Shown: in pieces, positions 17,974-27,414 of the stretch
Layout: every line of letters begins with the position of its first letter
Position numbering within the stretch: position 1 is the first letter of the stretch
Source: Duganella phyllosphaerae
GTDB lineage: Bacteria; Pseudomonadota; Gammaproteobacteria; Burkholderiales; Burkholderiaceae_D
Direction: 5' to 3'
Assembly: GCF_001758785.1 (NCBI RefSeq)
Contig: NZ_LROM01000077.1
Location: 62,001 to 126,000, forward strand
Length of the DNA stretch: 64,000 nucleotides
Notes under the pieces: generated by a model
The model's database searches: none
What the model was told of the DNA's origin: nothing
What the model saw: the letters and a program-made list of their open reading frames with translations, nothing else
Made by a program: the position numbers and the translations under genes

Positions 17974-19314
17974 ATGGCAACTGCAGTCGAAACCTTGGGC
18001 AAACTCGAACGTCGTATCACGATCTCCTTCCCGCTGACCGAAGTCCGCGCCGAAGTAGAGAAGCGCCTGAAAGTGCAAGCCAAAACGGCTAAAGCGCCAG
18101 GCTTCCGTCCGGGCAAAGTACCTATGAAAATGGTCGCAGCACAATTCGGTTATCAGATCGAAACCGAAGTGCTCAATGATAAAGTTGGCCGCGCTTTCAA
18201 CGATGCCGCAAACGAAGCGCAACTGCGCGTTGCCGGCTACCCGAACATCCAGCCGAAGGAAGAGTCGCCAGCGGGCGTGCTGACCTTCGATGCAACCTTC
18301 GAAGTCTATCCAGAAGTGCAGGTCGGCGACCTGACCACCGTGGAAATCGAAACCGTCAAGGCTGAGGTCACCGACGCCGAGATCGACAAGACCATCGACA
18401 TCCTGCGCAAGCAGCGCGTGCACTTCCACACCAAGGGCGAAGCTGGCGAACACGGCGACGGCGGCGAGCCAGTTGCTGCCAACGGCGACCGTGCCACTGT
18501 TGACTTCGTCGGCTCGATCGACGGCGTCGAGTTCGACGGCGGCAAAGCTGAAGACTACCCGTTCGTGCTGGGCGAAGGCCGCATGCTGCCAGAATTCGAA
18601 GCAGCCACCCTGGGCCTGAAAGTTGGCGAAGCCAAGACCTTCCCACTGGCTTTCCCAGAGGACTACCATGGTAAAGACGTGGCCGGCAAAACCGCCTCGT
18701 TCACCATCACCCTGAAAAAACTGGAATGGGCGCACCTGCCGGAAGTTGACGCAGAATTCGCCAAGTCTCTGGGCGTAGCTGACGGCGACATCGCCAAAAT
18801 GCGCGAAGACATCAAGGTCAACCTGGAACGCGAAGTTGCCGGCCGTGTCAAAGCCCGCAACAAGGAAGCCGTGATGGATGCGCTGGTGAAAACCGCTACC
18901 CTCGACGTGCCACAGTCGCTGATCGCCCAGGACACCGAGCGCCTGGCTGAAATCACCCGCCAGGACATGGCGCAGCGCGGCATGAACGTCAAGGACGTGC
19001 CATTCCCACCAGAACTGTTCGCAGACAAAGCCGAGCGTCGCGTACGCCTGGGCCTGATCCTGTCGCAACTGGTTGGCGAAAACAACCTGCAAGCCCAGCC
19101 TGAGCAAGTCAAAGCGCAGATCGAAGACTTCGCCCAAAGCTACGAAGACCCGCGCGAAGTGCTGAAGTACTACTACAGCGATCGTCGTCGTCTGGCGGAA
19201 GTCGAAGCCCTTGTATTGGAAGAAAACGTCGTCAACTACGTGCTGGGCCTGTCGAAAACGTCGTCCAAGGGTATTGCCTTTGACGAACTGATGGGAAGCA
19301 ACGCACAAGCGTAA
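17974..19314 (+). CDS. tig: Trigger factor, ribosome-associated chaperone and prolyl isomerase
   Basis: Trigger factor binds ribosomal protein L23 at the exit tunnel and folds nascent chains. The 446-residue protein begins [14 protein letters not shown] at ATG 17974. The ribosome-docking signature appears as [14 protein letters not shown] near residues 40-50, followed by the FKBP-type isomerase domain (about 150-245, with [14 protein letters not shown] and [20 protein letters not shown]) and the helical C-terminal chaperone domain. It is 31 bases after tRNA-Leu with no terminator between, so the tRNA and mRNA may be cut from one transcript. It heads the conserved tig-clpP-clpX-lon block. Confidence 0.96.
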   Translation: MATAVETLGKLERRITISFPLTEVRAEVEKRLKVQAKTAKAPGFRPGKVPMKMVAAQFGYQIETEVLNDKVGRAFNDAANEAQLRVAGYPNIQPKEESPAGVLTFDATFEVYPEVQVGDLTTVEIETVKAEVTDAEIDKTIDILRKQRVHFHTKGEAGEHGDGGEPVAANGDRATVDFVGSIDGVEFDGGKAEDYPFVLGEGRMLPEFEAATLGLKVGEAKTFPLAFPEDYHGKDVAGKTASFTITLKKLEWAHLPEVDAEFAKSLGVADGDIAKMREDIKVNLEREVAGRVKARNKEAVMDALVKTATLDVPQSLIAQDTERLAEITRQDMAQRGMNVKDVPFPPELFADKAERRVRLGLILSQLVGENNLQAQPEQVKAQIEDFAQSYEDPREVLKYYYSDRRRLAEVEALVLEENVVNYVLGLSKTSSKGIAFDELMGSNAQA

Positions 19315-19357
19315 TCCAGCTAGGCTAGAATAGAGTGACACCCGGCGGCGCTTGCTT

Positions 19358-19435
19358 CGTCGTCCCTGCGCAGGCGGGGACCCAATTTTGTGGCGATACA
19401 ACGAAATTGGATTCCCGCCTACGCGGGAATGACGG
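19358..19435. repeat. REP-like paired inverted repeat, copy B
   Basis: Arms 19358-19389 and 19404-19435 are imperfect inverted copies between tig and clpP. The right arm contains ATTCCC, eight bases, then GGGAAT (19411-19430), the arrangement of the neisserial dRS3 repeat. The inner ends of both arms carry the CCAATTT/AAATTGG pair in place of the ATCCAT end seen in other copies. Confidence 0.8.
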
Positions 19436-19487
19436 AGCAGCGCCGCCGTTCCTCCCTCTGGACTTAGCTGCTTCACAAGGAAAAAGA

Positions 19488-20126
19488 ATGACTGGTTATA
19501 ATGGTAACCCCGGCCGTAATCCTGCACTGGATACCCAATCCCTGGGCTTGATCCCGATGGTGGTCGAACAGAGCGGCCGTGGCGAGCGCTCGTACGACAT
19601 CTACTCGCGCCTGCTCAAAGAGCGCGTGATCTTCCTGGTTGGCCCCGTCAACGACCAGATGGCCAACCTGATCGTGGCACAGCTGCTGTTCCTGGAAAGC
19701 GAAAATCCGGACAAGGACATCTCGCTGTACATCAATTCCCCTGGCGGTTCCGTTTCGGCCGGCCTGGCGATTTTCGACACCATGCAATTCATCAAGCCAG
19801 AAGTGTCGACCTTGTGCACCGGCATCGCCGCGTCCATGGGCGCGTTCCTGCTGGCCGCCGGCGCCAAGGGCAAGCGTTTCTCGCTGCCTAACTCGCGCGT
19901 GATGATTCACCAGCCGTCCGGTGGTTCGCAAGGCATGGCTTCGGATATCGAAATCCAGGCCAAGGAAATCCTGTACCTGCGCCATCGCCTGAACTCGATC
20001 ATGGCTGACCGTACCGGTCAATCGATCGAGCAGGTGGCCAAAGACACCGATCGCGACCGTTTCATGTCGGCCGAAGAAGCGGTAGAGTACGGCATCATCG
20101 ACCAGGTGCTGACCAACCGTGCCTGA
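19488..20126 (+). CDS. clpP: ATP-dependent Clp protease proteolytic subunit
   Basis: ClpP forms the two-ring serine-protease chamber that works with ClpX or ClpA. The 212-residue protein starts at ATG 19488 behind AAGGAAAAAGA. The catalytic serine is S116 in [11 protein letters not shown] and the histidine is H141 in MIHQPSGG. The aspartate lies in the C-terminal helix region before [11 protein letters not shown]. The N-terminal propeptide-like segment is a little longer than in Escherichia coli. A repeat element separates it from tig, and a terminator follows, so clpX is probably transcribed separately at least in part. Confidence 0.96.
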   Translation: MTGYNGNPGRNPALDTQSLGLIPMVVEQSGRGERSYDIYSRLLKERVIFLVGPVNDQMANLIVAQLLFLESENPDKDISLYINSPGGSVSAGLAIFDTMQFIKPEVSTLCTGIAASMGAFLLAAGAKGKRFSLPNSRVMIHQPSGGSQGMASDIEIQAKEILYLRHRLNSIMADRTGQSIEQVAKDTDRDRFMSAEEAVEYGIIDQVLTNRA

Positions 20127-20194
20127 TCTGCGGGCTTGAAGTATGGGCTTTAAGCACGGGTGACCCACCCGTGCGATTGCTGACGAATTGCCAT

Positions 20195-20235
20195 GAAACG
20201 CCCGGGCGATCAAACGTTCGGGCGTTTCGTTTTTA
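20195..20235 (+). terminator. Rho-independent terminator after clpP
   Basis: A ten-base stem, GAAACGCCCG (20195-20204) with CGGGCGTTTC (20219-20228), is followed by GTTTTTATT. Confidence 0.85.
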
Positions 20236-20308
20236 TTTCGGGTAGCATGTGGCTTAGCGGACATTTCTGCATTCACGCTTGCATCCTGTAACTAGAGAAA
20301 ACTGCCCC

Positions 20309-21577
20309 ATGTCAGACAAAAAATCCTCCAGCGGCGAAAAATTACTGTACTGCTCGTTTTGCGGCAAGAGCCAGCACGAGGTAAAGAAATTGATCGCCGG
20401 CCCGTCGGTGTTCATCTGCGACGAGTGCATCGACCTGTGCAACGACATCATCCGCGACGAAACGTCGGCCGTGGAATCGGTGACCGGCGCCAAGTCGGAC
20501 CTGCCGACGCCGAACGAAATCAAGGACTTGCTCGACCAGTACGTGATCGGCCAGCAGACCGCCAAGCGCATCCTGTCGGTGGCGGTGTACAACCACTACA
20601 AGCGCCTCAAGCACCTGGGCAAAAAAGACGATATCGAACTGGCCAAGAGCAACATCTTGCTGGTCGGTCCGACCGGTTCCGGTAAAACCCTGCTGGCGCA
20701 AACCCTGGCGCGCATGCTCAACGTGCCGTTCGTGATTGCCGATGCGACCACCCTGACCGAAGCCGGTTACGTCGGTGAAGACGTCGAGAACATCATCCAG
20801 AAGCTGCTGCAAAGCTGCAACTACGATGTCGAGAAAGCCCAGCGCGGCATCGTCTATATCGACGAGATCGACAAGATTTCGCGCAAGTCGGACAATCCTT
20901 CGATCACCCGCGACGTGTCGGGCGAGGGCGTGCAGCAGGCGCTGTTGAAACTGATCGAGGGCACCATGGCCTCGGTACCGCCACAAGGCGGGCGCAAGCA
21001 TCCTAACCAGGACTTCGTGCAGATCGACACCACCAACATCATGTTCATTTGCGGCGGCGCGTTCGACGGCCTGGCCAAAGTGATCTCGAACCGCTCGGAA
21101 AAATCGGGCATCGGCTTCTCGGCCAGCGTCAAGAGCAAGAAAGAGCGCAGCAACAGCGAAGTGATGCTCGACGCGGAACCGGAAGACCTGATCAAGTTCG
21201 GCCTGATCCCGGAACTCGTTGGCCGTCTGCCGGTGGTCGCCACCCTGGCCGAGCTGACCGAAGAAGCGCTGATCCAGATCCTGGTGGAGCCGAAGAACGC
21301 GCTGGTCAAGCAGTACGCCAAGCTGCTCGACATGGAAGGCGCCGAGCTGGAAATTCGTCCGGCCGCCTTGCACGCGATCGCCAAGAAAGCCCTGGCGCGC
21401 AAGACCGGCGCCCGTGGCTTGCGTTCGATCCTGGAACACGCGCTGCTCGACACCATGTACGAGCTGCCGAATGAAACCAATGTCGTAAAAGTGGTTATTG
21501 ATGAAAATACCATTACCAGCGGCGCCAAACCTTTATTAATTTACCAGGAGCAGGCAAAAGCCTCTGGTGAGAATTAA
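20309..21577 (+). CDS. clpX: ATP-dependent Clp protease ATP-binding subunit ClpX
   Basis: ClpX is the AAA+ unfoldase that recognises tagged substrates and feeds ClpP. The 422-residue protein starts [11 protein letters not shown] at 20309. The N-terminal C4 zinc-binding domain shows CSFCGKS and CDECIDLC. Walker A is [12 protein letters not shown], Walker B is [10 protein letters not shown], and the pore loop GYVGEDVEN and sensor [12 protein letters not shown] are present. Length and motifs are complete. It lies between two terminators (after clpP and before lon), so it appears to be an independent unit within the conserved block. Confidence 0.97.
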   Translation: MSDKKSSSGEKLLYCSFCGKSQHEVKKLIAGPSVFICDECIDLCNDIIRDETSAVESVTGAKSDLPTPNEIKDLLDQYVIGQQTAKRILSVAVYNHYKRLKHLGKKDDIELAKSNILLVGPTGSGKTLLAQTLARMLNVPFVIADATTLTEAGYVGEDVENIIQKLLQSCNYDVEKAQRGIVYIDEIDKISRKSDNPSITRDVSGEGVQQALLKLIEGTMASVPPQGGRKHPNQDFVQIDTTNIMFICGGAFDGLAKVISNRSEKSGIGFSASVKSKKERSNSEVMLDAEPEDLIKFGLIPELVGRLPVVATLAELTEEALIQILVEPKNALVKQYAKLLDMEGAELEIRPAALHAIAKKALARKTGARGLRSILEHALLDTMYELPNETNVVKVVIDENTITSGAKPLLIYQEQAKASGEN

Positions 21578-21677
21578 TTAAGAGGTGCACACTTATCCCG
21601 GATCGATGTAAAAATCTTTTCTCATCCTCCGGGTCAGGCGGTACAATTTAAATCAAGAACAGAGCAGGCTTCCATCG

Positions 21678-21718
21678 AAAAGCCACGCGTGACAGCAGCT
21701 GTTGCGCGTGGCTTTTTT
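21678..21718 (+). terminator. Rho-independent terminator after clpX
   Basis: AAAAGCCACGCG (21678-21689) pairs with CGCGTGGCTTTT (21705-21716), and the T-run continues to 21718. It lies about 100 bases after the clpX stop and 140 before lon. Confidence 0.85.
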
Positions 21719-21859
21719 AATTGGATTTTCAGCGTGACTGCAATGCAAGTACCGCTGTGGGCAATATTCTTTCATCCATAGTATTATTTCTTGTAGTTCG
21801 GTCTTGTGATTGGGCGGACCATCGCCACATCATCTTTACGCTTTCACATAAGGTACGCC

Positions 21860-24271
21860 ATGACAACTTCCAAATTAACAGAGCAAACTCAACTGCCGTT
21901 ATTGCCGTTGCGGGACGTCGTCGTTTTTCCGCATATGGTGATACCGCTGTTCGTAGGACGCCCGAAATCGATCAAGGCGCTGGAAGCCGCAATGGAGCAG
22001 GGCAAGAGCATCATGCTTGCCGCGCAAAAAGCGGCCGCCAAGGATGAACCTTCCGCTTCCGATATCTATGAAATCGGCTGCGTGGCCAATATTCTGCAAA
22101 TGCTCAAGCTGCCTGACGGCACCGTCAAGGTACTGGTCGAAGGCGCCCAGCGCGCACGCATCAACAAGATCACCGATACGCCAACGCACTTCGTGGCCGA
22201 CCTGACGCCGCTCGACTCCGAGCTGGGCGACGATTCGGAAATCGAAGCGATGCGCCGCGCCATCGTTCAGCAGTTCGACCAGTACGTCAAACTGAACAAG
22301 AAAATTCCACCGGAGATCCTGGCCTCGCTGTCGGGCATCGACGACGCCGGCCGCCTGGCCGACACCGTTGCCGCGCACCTGCCGCTAAAGCTCGAGCAGA
22401 AGCAAGTGATACTGGAAATCTTCAGCGTCGCCAAGCGCCTCGAGCACCTGCTGGGCCAGCTCGAAGGCGAACTGGACATTCTGCAGGTTGAAAAGCGCAT
22501 CCGTGGCCGCGTCAAGCGCCAAATGGAAAAATCGCAGCGCGAGTACTACCTGAACGAGCAAGTCAAAGCCATCCAGAAGGAACTGGGCGAGGGCGAAGAT
22601 GGCGCCGACCTCGACGAACTCGAGAAAAAAGTCGCGCTGGCCAAGATGCCGAAAGAAGCGTTGGACAAGGCCACTGCAGAACTGAAAAAGCTCAAGCTGA
22701 TGTCGCCGATGTCGGCCGAAGCGACTGTCGTGCGCAATTACATCGACACGCTGGTGAGCTTGCCATGGAAGAAAAAGTCCAAGGTCAACAACGACCTGTC
22801 GAACGCCGAAAAAGTACTCGAGGGCGAACACTATGGCCTGGACAAGGTCAAGGAACGCATCCTGGAATACCTCGCGGTGCAACAGCGCGTGGACAAACTG
22901 AAAGCACCGATCCTGTGCTTCGTTGGTCCTCCGGGCGTGGGTAAAACCTCGCTGGGCCAGTCCATCGCCCGCGCCACGAACCGCAAGTTCGTGCGCATGG
23001 CCCTGGGTGGCGTGCGCGACGAGGCCGAGATCCGTGGTCACCGTCGTACCTACATCGGCTCGATGCCGGGCAAGGTGCTGCAATCGCTGTCGAAAGTCGG
23101 CGTGCGCAACCCGTTGTTCCTGCTCGACGAGATCGACAAGATGGGCGCCGATTTCCGTGGCGATCCGTCGTCGGCCCTGCTCGAGGTGCTGGACCCTGAA
23201 CAGAACCACACGTTCTCGGACCACTACATCGAAGTGGACTTCGACCTGTCGGACGTGATGTTCGTGGCAACGTCGAACTCGTACAACATTCCGCCGGCGC
23301 TGCTCGACCGCATGGAAGTGATCCGCCTGTCGGGTTACACCGAGGACGAAAAGACCAATATCGCCATGCGTTACCTGCTGCCCAAGCAGATCAAGAACAA
23401 CGGCCTGAAGGAAGAAGAGATTTCGGTCTCCGAAGCGACGCTGCGCGACATCATCCGCTACTACAGCCGTGAAGCCGGGGTGCGTTCGCTGGAACGCGAA
23501 ATCTCGAAGATCTGCCGCAAGGTCGTCAAGATGCTGCTGCTGAAAAGGTCCGACAAAAAAGTGCTGGTCACGCCGAAAAACCTGGACAAGTTCCTGGGCG
23601 TGCGCCGCTACGATTTTGGCGTGGCCGAGAAAGAAAACCAGATCGGCCAGGTGGTTGGACTGGCATGGACCGAAGTGGGCGGCGACTTGCTGACCATCGA
23701 AGCCGTGTCGATGCCTGGTAAAGGCGGCGTGATTCGTACCGGTACTTTGGGCGACGTGATGAAGGAGTCGATCGAAGCGGCCCGCACCGTGGTGCGTAGC
23801 CGTGCCAATCGCCTCGGGATCAAGAACGAAGTGTTCGAGAAGAGCGACATCCACATCCACGTGCCGGAAGGCGCAACGCCGAAAGACGGTCCTTCGGCCG
23901 GCGCGGCGATGACGGTGGCGATGGTGTCGGTGTTTACGGGCATTCCGGTGCGTGCCGACGTGGCCATGACGGGCGAGATCACCCTGCGCGGCGAAGTGTT
24001 GCCGATCGGTGGCCTGAAAGAAAAACTGCTGGCGGCCCAGCGCGGTGGCATCAAGACCGTGCTGATCCCCGAGCAGAACGTCAAGGACTTGGCCGACATT
24101 CCGGACAACGTCAAGAACAAGCTGGAAATCGTTCCGGTACGCTGGATCGACAAGGTGCTCGAAGTGGCCTTGGAACGCCAGCCTGAACCGTTGACGGAAA
24201 CCGCGCCGGTGGAAGCGGTGGCAGCCGCTGCCGCCAAACCGGACGGCCAAACGGAAGTGGTAAAGCACTAA
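21860..24271 (+). CDS. lon: ATP-dependent protease La (Lon)
   Basis: Lon is a homo-oligomeric cytosolic AAA+ protease that degrades misfolded and regulatory proteins. The start at 21860 gives MTTSKLTEQTQLPLLPLRD and 803 residues; the ATG at 21806 would add a non-conserved extension. The N-terminal substrate domain covers about residues 10-205, followed by a coiled coil (ESQREYYLNEQ-like segment KSQREYYLNEQ), Walker A GPPGVGKTSL near 355, Walker B in LFLLDEIDKMG, and the protease domain with the Ser-Lys dyad S679 (KDGPSAG) and K722 (GGLKEK). A clear terminator follows, then hupB. Confidence 0.97.
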   Translation: MTTSKLTEQTQLPLLPLRDVVVFPHMVIPLFVGRPKSIKALEAAMEQGKSIMLAAQKAAAKDEPSASDIYEIGCVANILQMLKLPDGTVKVLVEGAQRARINKITDTPTHFVADLTPLDSELGDDSEIEAMRRAIVQQFDQYVKLNKKIPPEILASLSGIDDAGRLADTVAAHLPLKLEQKQVILEIFSVAKRLEHLLGQLEGELDILQVEKRIRGRVKRQMEKSQREYYLNEQVKAIQKELGEGEDGADLDELEKKVALAKMPKEALDKATAELKKLKLMSPMSAEATVVRNYIDTLVSLPWKKKSKVNNDLSNAEKVLEGEHYGLDKVKERILEYLAVQQRVDKLKAPILCFVGPPGVGKTSLGQSIARATNRKFVRMALGGVRDEAEIRGHRRTYIGSMPGKVLQSLSKVGVRNPLFLLDEIDKMGADFRGDPSSALLEVLDPEQNHTFSDHYIEVDFDLSDVMFVATSNSYNIPPALLDRMEVIRLSGYTEDEKTNIAMRYLLPKQIKNNGLKEEEISVSEATLRDIIRYYSREAGVRSLEREISKICRKVVKMLLLKRSDKKVLVTPKNLDKFLGVRRYDFGVAEKENQIGQVVGLAWTEVGGDLLTIEAVSMPGKGGVIRTGTLGDVMKESIEAARTVVRSRANRLGIKNEVFEKSDIHIHVPEGATPKDGPSAGAAMTVAMVSVFTGIPVRADVAMTGEITLRGEVLPIGGLKEKLLAAQRGGIKTVLIPEQNVKDLADIPDNVKNKLEIVPVRWIDKVLEVALERQPEPLTETAPVEAVAAAAAKPDGQTEVVKH

Positions 24272-24302
24272 CACTTATTCGTTTTTAGTATCACGTTTTA
24301 CC

Positions 24303-24333
24303 AAAACAGGCGCTTTTATGGCGCCTGTTTTTT
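24303..24333 (+). terminator. Rho-independent terminator after lon
   Basis: AAACAGGCGC (24304-24313) pairs with GCGCCTGTTT (24321-24330), followed by TTTA. Confidence 0.85.
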
Positions 24334-24363
24334 ATTTTCACCTACTTTTCTACAGTGCCAACC

Positions 24364-24393
24364 TTGACAGGGGTACACGCTGGCTTGTTTAAT
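24364..24393 (+). promoter_or_regulatory. Candidate sigma-70 promoter of hupB
   Basis: A perfect TTGACA at 24364-24369 is followed after 18 bases by TTTAAT at 24388-24393. It lies just after the lon terminator and about 95 bases upstream of the hupB start, fitting a separate, strong hupB transcript. Confidence 0.5.
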
Positions 24394-24487
24394 ACGGCCT
24401 GAGATTTTTCTCGGCCGCGAATGACTGGTTGAATTGACCAATAAATCGACGGGCTAAATGTTATAACTTATGTGACGGGGAACTGCT

Positions 24488-24760
24488 TTGAATAAGACTG
24501 AATTGATCGACCATATCGCCACTTCCGCTGATATCTCGAAAGCTGCTGCTGCGCGCGCGCTGGATGCCGTAATCGACGGCGTGACCACCACCCTGCAAAA
24601 GAACGACAGCGTGACCCTGGTCGGCTTCGGTACCTTCTCCGTGAGCGAACGCGCTGCCCGTACCGGCCGCAACCCGCGCACCAAGGAAGAGATCACCATC
24701 GAAGCAGCAAAAGTTCCTAAATTTAAAGCTGGCAAAGCTTTGAAAGATGCTGTAAACTAA
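24488..24760 (+). CDS. hupB: DNA-binding protein HU
   Basis: HU is a small abundant nucleoid protein that bends DNA. The 90-residue sequence [21 protein letters not shown] is a typical HU N-terminus. The DNA-contacting beta-arm carries [15 protein letters not shown], including the conserved Arg-Asn-Pro turn. The start appears to be TTG at 24488, placed seven bases after GGGGAA; no in-frame ATG gives the conserved N-terminus. Its place after lon matches many proteobacteria. It is followed by two tRNA genes. Confidence 0.95.
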   Translation: MNKTELIDHIATSADISKAAAARALDAVIDGVTTTLQKNDSVTLVGFGTFSVSERAARTGRNPRTKEEITIEAAKVPKFKAGKALKDAVN

Positions 24761-24813
24761 CGGACTTCGGTGGGCAGCTAAGGTTAAATTAACTGTTTGC
24801 CATAGCAAATCTG

Positions 24814-24889
24814 GGGCGGTTAGCTCAGTTGGTAGAGCGGAGCCCTTACAAGGCTTAGGTCGGGAGTTCGAGCCTCTCACCGCCCACCA
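24814..24889 (+). tRNA. tRNA-Val (anticodon TAC)
   Basis: The 76-base cloverleaf has the acceptor stem GGGCGGT pairing with ACCGCCC, D-arm TAGCTCAGTTGGTAGAGC, anticodon TAC at 24847-24849, a T-loop TTCGAGC and an encoded CCA. It lies about 50 bases after hupB and may be in the same transcript as tRNA-Asp. Confidence 0.96.
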
Positions 24890-24943
24890 GGGTTTGCAAA
24901 ATGTAGTGCCTTGTAGTACAATGTTGCACCTAGTAAGTTTGCT

Positions 24944-25020
24944 GGAGCGGTAGTTCAGTTGGTTAGAATACCGGCCTGTCACGCCGGGGGTCGCGGGTTC
25001 GAGTCCCGTCCGCTCCGCCA
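24944..25020 (+). tRNA. tRNA-Asp (anticodon GTC)
   Basis: The 77-base cloverleaf has the acceptor stem GGAGCGG pairing with CCGCTCC, anticodon GTC at 24978-24980, T-arm GCGGGTTCGAGTCCCGT, discriminator G and an encoded CCA. A strong terminator follows 10 bases later. Confidence 0.96.
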
Positions 25021-25030
25021 AGAACAAGAT

Positions 25031-25066
25031 ACCCCGCAGCTAGTAATAGCTGCGGGGTTTTTCTTT
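25031..25066 (+). terminator. Rho-independent terminator after tRNA-Asp
   Basis: A perfect 12-base stem, ACCCCGCAGCTA (25031-25042) and its complement (25047-25058), has a GTAA loop and is followed by TTTTCTTTT. Confidence 0.92.
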
Positions 25067-25120
25067 TGTGCTCAATTAATCGGCGAGTTGAATACCGAGT
25101 TTATAACGTTATCGCTTAAT

Positions 25121-25203
25121 CCGTCATCGTCGCGCACGCGGGGATCCATGGGCCGCTTGATTAGCACGCTCAGCATGGATTGCCGCTTTTGCGGGAATGA
25201 CGG
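25121..25203. repeat. REP-like paired inverted repeat, copy C
   Basis: Arm 25121-25151 reads CCGTCATCG through CGGGGATCCATGG. The opposite arm 25175-25203 reads ATGGATTGCCGC through GCGGGAATGACGG. It lies in the tRNA-Asp/ppiD gap, upstream of the ppiD promoter. One arm has a G in place of the expected C in ATTCCC. Confidence 0.8.
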
Positions 25204-25254
25204 TTTTGAGGCAAGCGGCCCAATCCAGCCCATAGCAAGCTGCCATGATTACCC

Positions 25255-25283
25255 TTGCTATAGAGGTGTGTGCGCTGTAAAAT
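25255..25283 (+). promoter_or_regulatory. Candidate sigma-70 promoter of ppiD
   Basis: TTGCTA at 25255-25260 and TAAAAT at 25278-25283 are separated by 17 bases. The predicted transcript starts about 65 bases before the ATG at 25356, supporting that start over the in-frame ATG at 25287. Confidence 0.5.
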
Positions 25284-25355
25284 CCCGTGGAGTTGGCGGA
25301 CGCGAGTTCGCCATTTTTGTATGTGCAAGTCCCTATCAATCGGAATTGGCTGACC

Positions 25356-27269
25356 ATGTTTGAATTTATTCGTAATCATCAACGTTTGATGCAGATTCTC
25401 CTGGCGATCATCATCGTCCCGTCGTTTGCCTTAGTCGGTCTCGAAAGCTACAAAGGTTTTGGCGACGATGCGACCACCATCGCCAAGGTCGGCGGTCAAC
25501 CGCTGACCCAGCAAGAATTTGACAATGCCCTGCGTAACCAGCTCGACAGCTATCGCCAGCGCATGGGTGCGCAGTTCGACCAGAAAATGTTCGACACGCC
25601 CGAGTTCAAGCAAAACATCCTCGACCAACTGATCGCCGAGCGCGCCATTGGCGCCGAAGTCATCCGTTCCAACCTGACCATCAGCGACCCGCAATTGCAG
25701 CGCGCGATCATGGACCTGTTCGGCGGCGCCGCCAACTTCGACATGGAGCGCTACAAGGCCATCCTGGCGTCGCAAGGTCTCACGCCAGCCATGAACGATG
25801 CGCGCATGCGCCGCGACATGGCGCTGCAGCAGCTGGGCGGCGCCGTGCAGAATACCGGTTTTGCGCCGCGCACGGTCGCCACCACGCTGTCGAACATCGG
25901 TTCGCAAGAGCGTGAAGTGCAGGAACTGATGCTGCCGATCACCGATTTCGTGCCGCAGGTCAAAGTGACCGATGCCATGGTCAAGGCCTTCTACGACAAG
26001 AACAGCAAGTTCTTCGAAATTCCCGAGCAGGCCAAGATCGAATACGTGGTGCTCAACAACGAAGCCGTGCTGAGCCAGGTAAAAGTCACCGATGCCGACA
26101 TCGCCAAGTATTACGAAGCCAACCCGGCCGCGTTCACCACGCCGGAAACCCGCCGTGCCGCCCACATCCTGGTCGCACTGAAAAAAGGCGCCAGCGCTGC
26201 CGACGTCGCAGCCGCCAAGGCCAAGGCCGTAGCGATTGCCGCCGAAGTGCGCAAAGCGCCAGCCGATTTCGCCAAGATCGCCAAAGCCAAGTCCGAAGAT
26301 CCATCGTCGGAAGAGGGCGGCGACCTGGGCCTGGTGACCAAGGGCAGCCTGCCGGCGCCAGCGCTCGAAGCGGTGGTCATGAAGCTCAAGCAGGGCGAGA
26401 TCAGCGATCCGGTGCAGTCGGACTACGGTTTCCATGTGCTGACCGTGACGGAACTGAAACCTGCGGTGGTCAAGCCGCTGGACTCGGTCAAGACCGAAGT
26501 GGCCGAAGCACTGAAAACCGCGCAAGCGTCGAAAAAATACTCGGAAATGGCCGAAGCGTTCACCAACACCGTGTATGAGCAGTCAGACAGCCTGAAGCCG
26601 GCCGCCGACAAGCTGGGTCTGAAGATCGAGACTGCCAGCAACATCTCGCGCACGCCGTCGCCGCAAGCCGGTCCTGCGCCGTACAACAACGCCAAGTTCC
26701 TCACCGCGTTGTTCTCGAATGACTCGATCACCAAGAAGACCAACACCGAAGCGATCGAAGTGGCGCCAAGCACCCTGGTAGCCGGCCGTATCGTCGAGTT
26801 CAAGCCTGCGACCAAGCGTCCGCTGGCCGAAGTGGACGCGGCGATCCGCCAGCGCGTGACCATGGAAGAAGCATCGAAGCTGGCGATGAAAGCCGGCGCC
26901 GAGAAACTCGCTGCTGCCAGAAAAGCTGGCGACGCCACCGGTTTCGGCCCTGCCAAGCTGGTCTCGCGCAGCAAGCCGGAAGGCCTGAATGGCGTAGCCT
27001 TGCAAGACGTGATGAAAGCCGACACCAGCAAGCTGCCAGCCTACGTGGGCGTGGAGTTGCCAGGCATGGGTTATGGCGTGTATCGCATTGGCAAGGTGCA
27101 ACAGCCTGCCGAGCAGGACGCCGAGCGTCGCAAGCAGGAAGCCGAGCAGATCGGTACCATCCTGGCCCAGCAAGAGATGTACGAATACATCGAACTGCTC
27201 AAGCAGCGCGCCAAGGTCAAGATCCTGAAACCGATCACCACCACGACGGTGACCGAAGTTAAAGAGTAA
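25356..27269 (+). CDS. ppiD: Periplasmic folding chaperone PpiD (SurA-N/parvulin type)
   Basis: PpiD is an inner-membrane-anchored periplasmic chaperone near the Sec translocon that helps exported proteins fold. The 637-residue protein starts MFEFIRNHQRLMQ at 25356, with one membrane helix at about residues 12-32 and the rest periplasmic. A SurA-N-like chaperone region covers roughly 35-240, and a parvulin domain lies near 265-365 (RRAAHILVALK, GGDLGLVTKG, SDYGFHVLTV). Family knowledge suggests weak or absent isomerase activity in PpiD. It closes the tig-lon-hupB block, has its own promoter, and is followed by a terminator. Confidence 0.94.
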   Translation: MFEFIRNHQRLMQILLAIIIVPSFALVGLESYKGFGDDATTIAKVGGQPLTQQEFDNALRNQLDSYRQRMGAQFDQKMFDTPEFKQNILDQLIAERAIGAEVIRSNLTISDPQLQRAIMDLFGGAANFDMERYKAILASQGLTPAMNDARMRRDMALQQLGGAVQNTGFAPRTVATTLSNIGSQEREVQELMLPITDFVPQVKVTDAMVKAFYDKNSKFFEIPEQAKIEYVVLNNEAVLSQVKVTDADIAKYYEANPAAFTTPETRRAAHILVALKKGASAADVAAAKAKAVAIAAEVRKAPADFAKIAKAKSEDPSSEEGGDLGLVTKGSLPAPALEAVVMKLKQGEISDPVQSDYGFHVLTVTELKPAVVKPLDSVKTEVAEALKTAQASKKYSEMAEAFTNTVYEQSDSLKPAADKLGLKIETASNISRTPSPQAGPAPYNNAKFLTALFSNDSITKKTNTEAIEVAPSTLVAGRIVEFKPATKRPLAEVDAAIRQRVTMEEASKLAMKAGAEKLAAARKAGDATGFGPAKLVSRSKPEGLNGVALQDVMKADTSKLPAYVGVELPGMGYGVYRIGKVQQPAEQDAERRKQEAEQIGTILAQQEMYEYIELLKQRAKVKILKPITTTTVTEVKE

Positions 27270-27282
27270 TACGTTAGAAACG

Positions 27283-27314
27283 AAAAAGCCGCGTTCGATA
27301 CGCGGCTTTTTTTT
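27283..27314 (+). terminator. Rho-independent terminator after ppiD
   Basis: AAAAAGCCGCG (27283-27293) pairs with CGCGGCTTTTT (27301-27311), with T residues continuing to 27314. Confidence 0.88.
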
Positions 27315-27341
27315 GCACGTATTAAACCCGCAGAGCCATCC

Positions 27342-27371
27342 GGGGTCGGACCCGGTACCGGGTCCGACCCC
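27342..27371. repeat. GGGTCGGACCC palindrome, copy 2
   Basis: A perfect 30-base palindrome has half-site GGGGTCGGACCCGGT and no loop. It lies between ppiD and the convergent selenouridine synthase gene. It shares the core of the element at 17634-17663 but has a different centre. Confidence 0.8.
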
Positions 27372-27414
27372 ACGTGGTAGCGGTGATTTATCGCAGCGTG
27401 GGGGAGGGGATGAG

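Noticed and set aside
20135..20170. Possible sigma-32 heat-shock promoter before clpX (CTTGAA at 20135)
   Set aside because: No CCCCAT-like -10 lies at 13-17 bases; the nearest C-rich segment is too far away.
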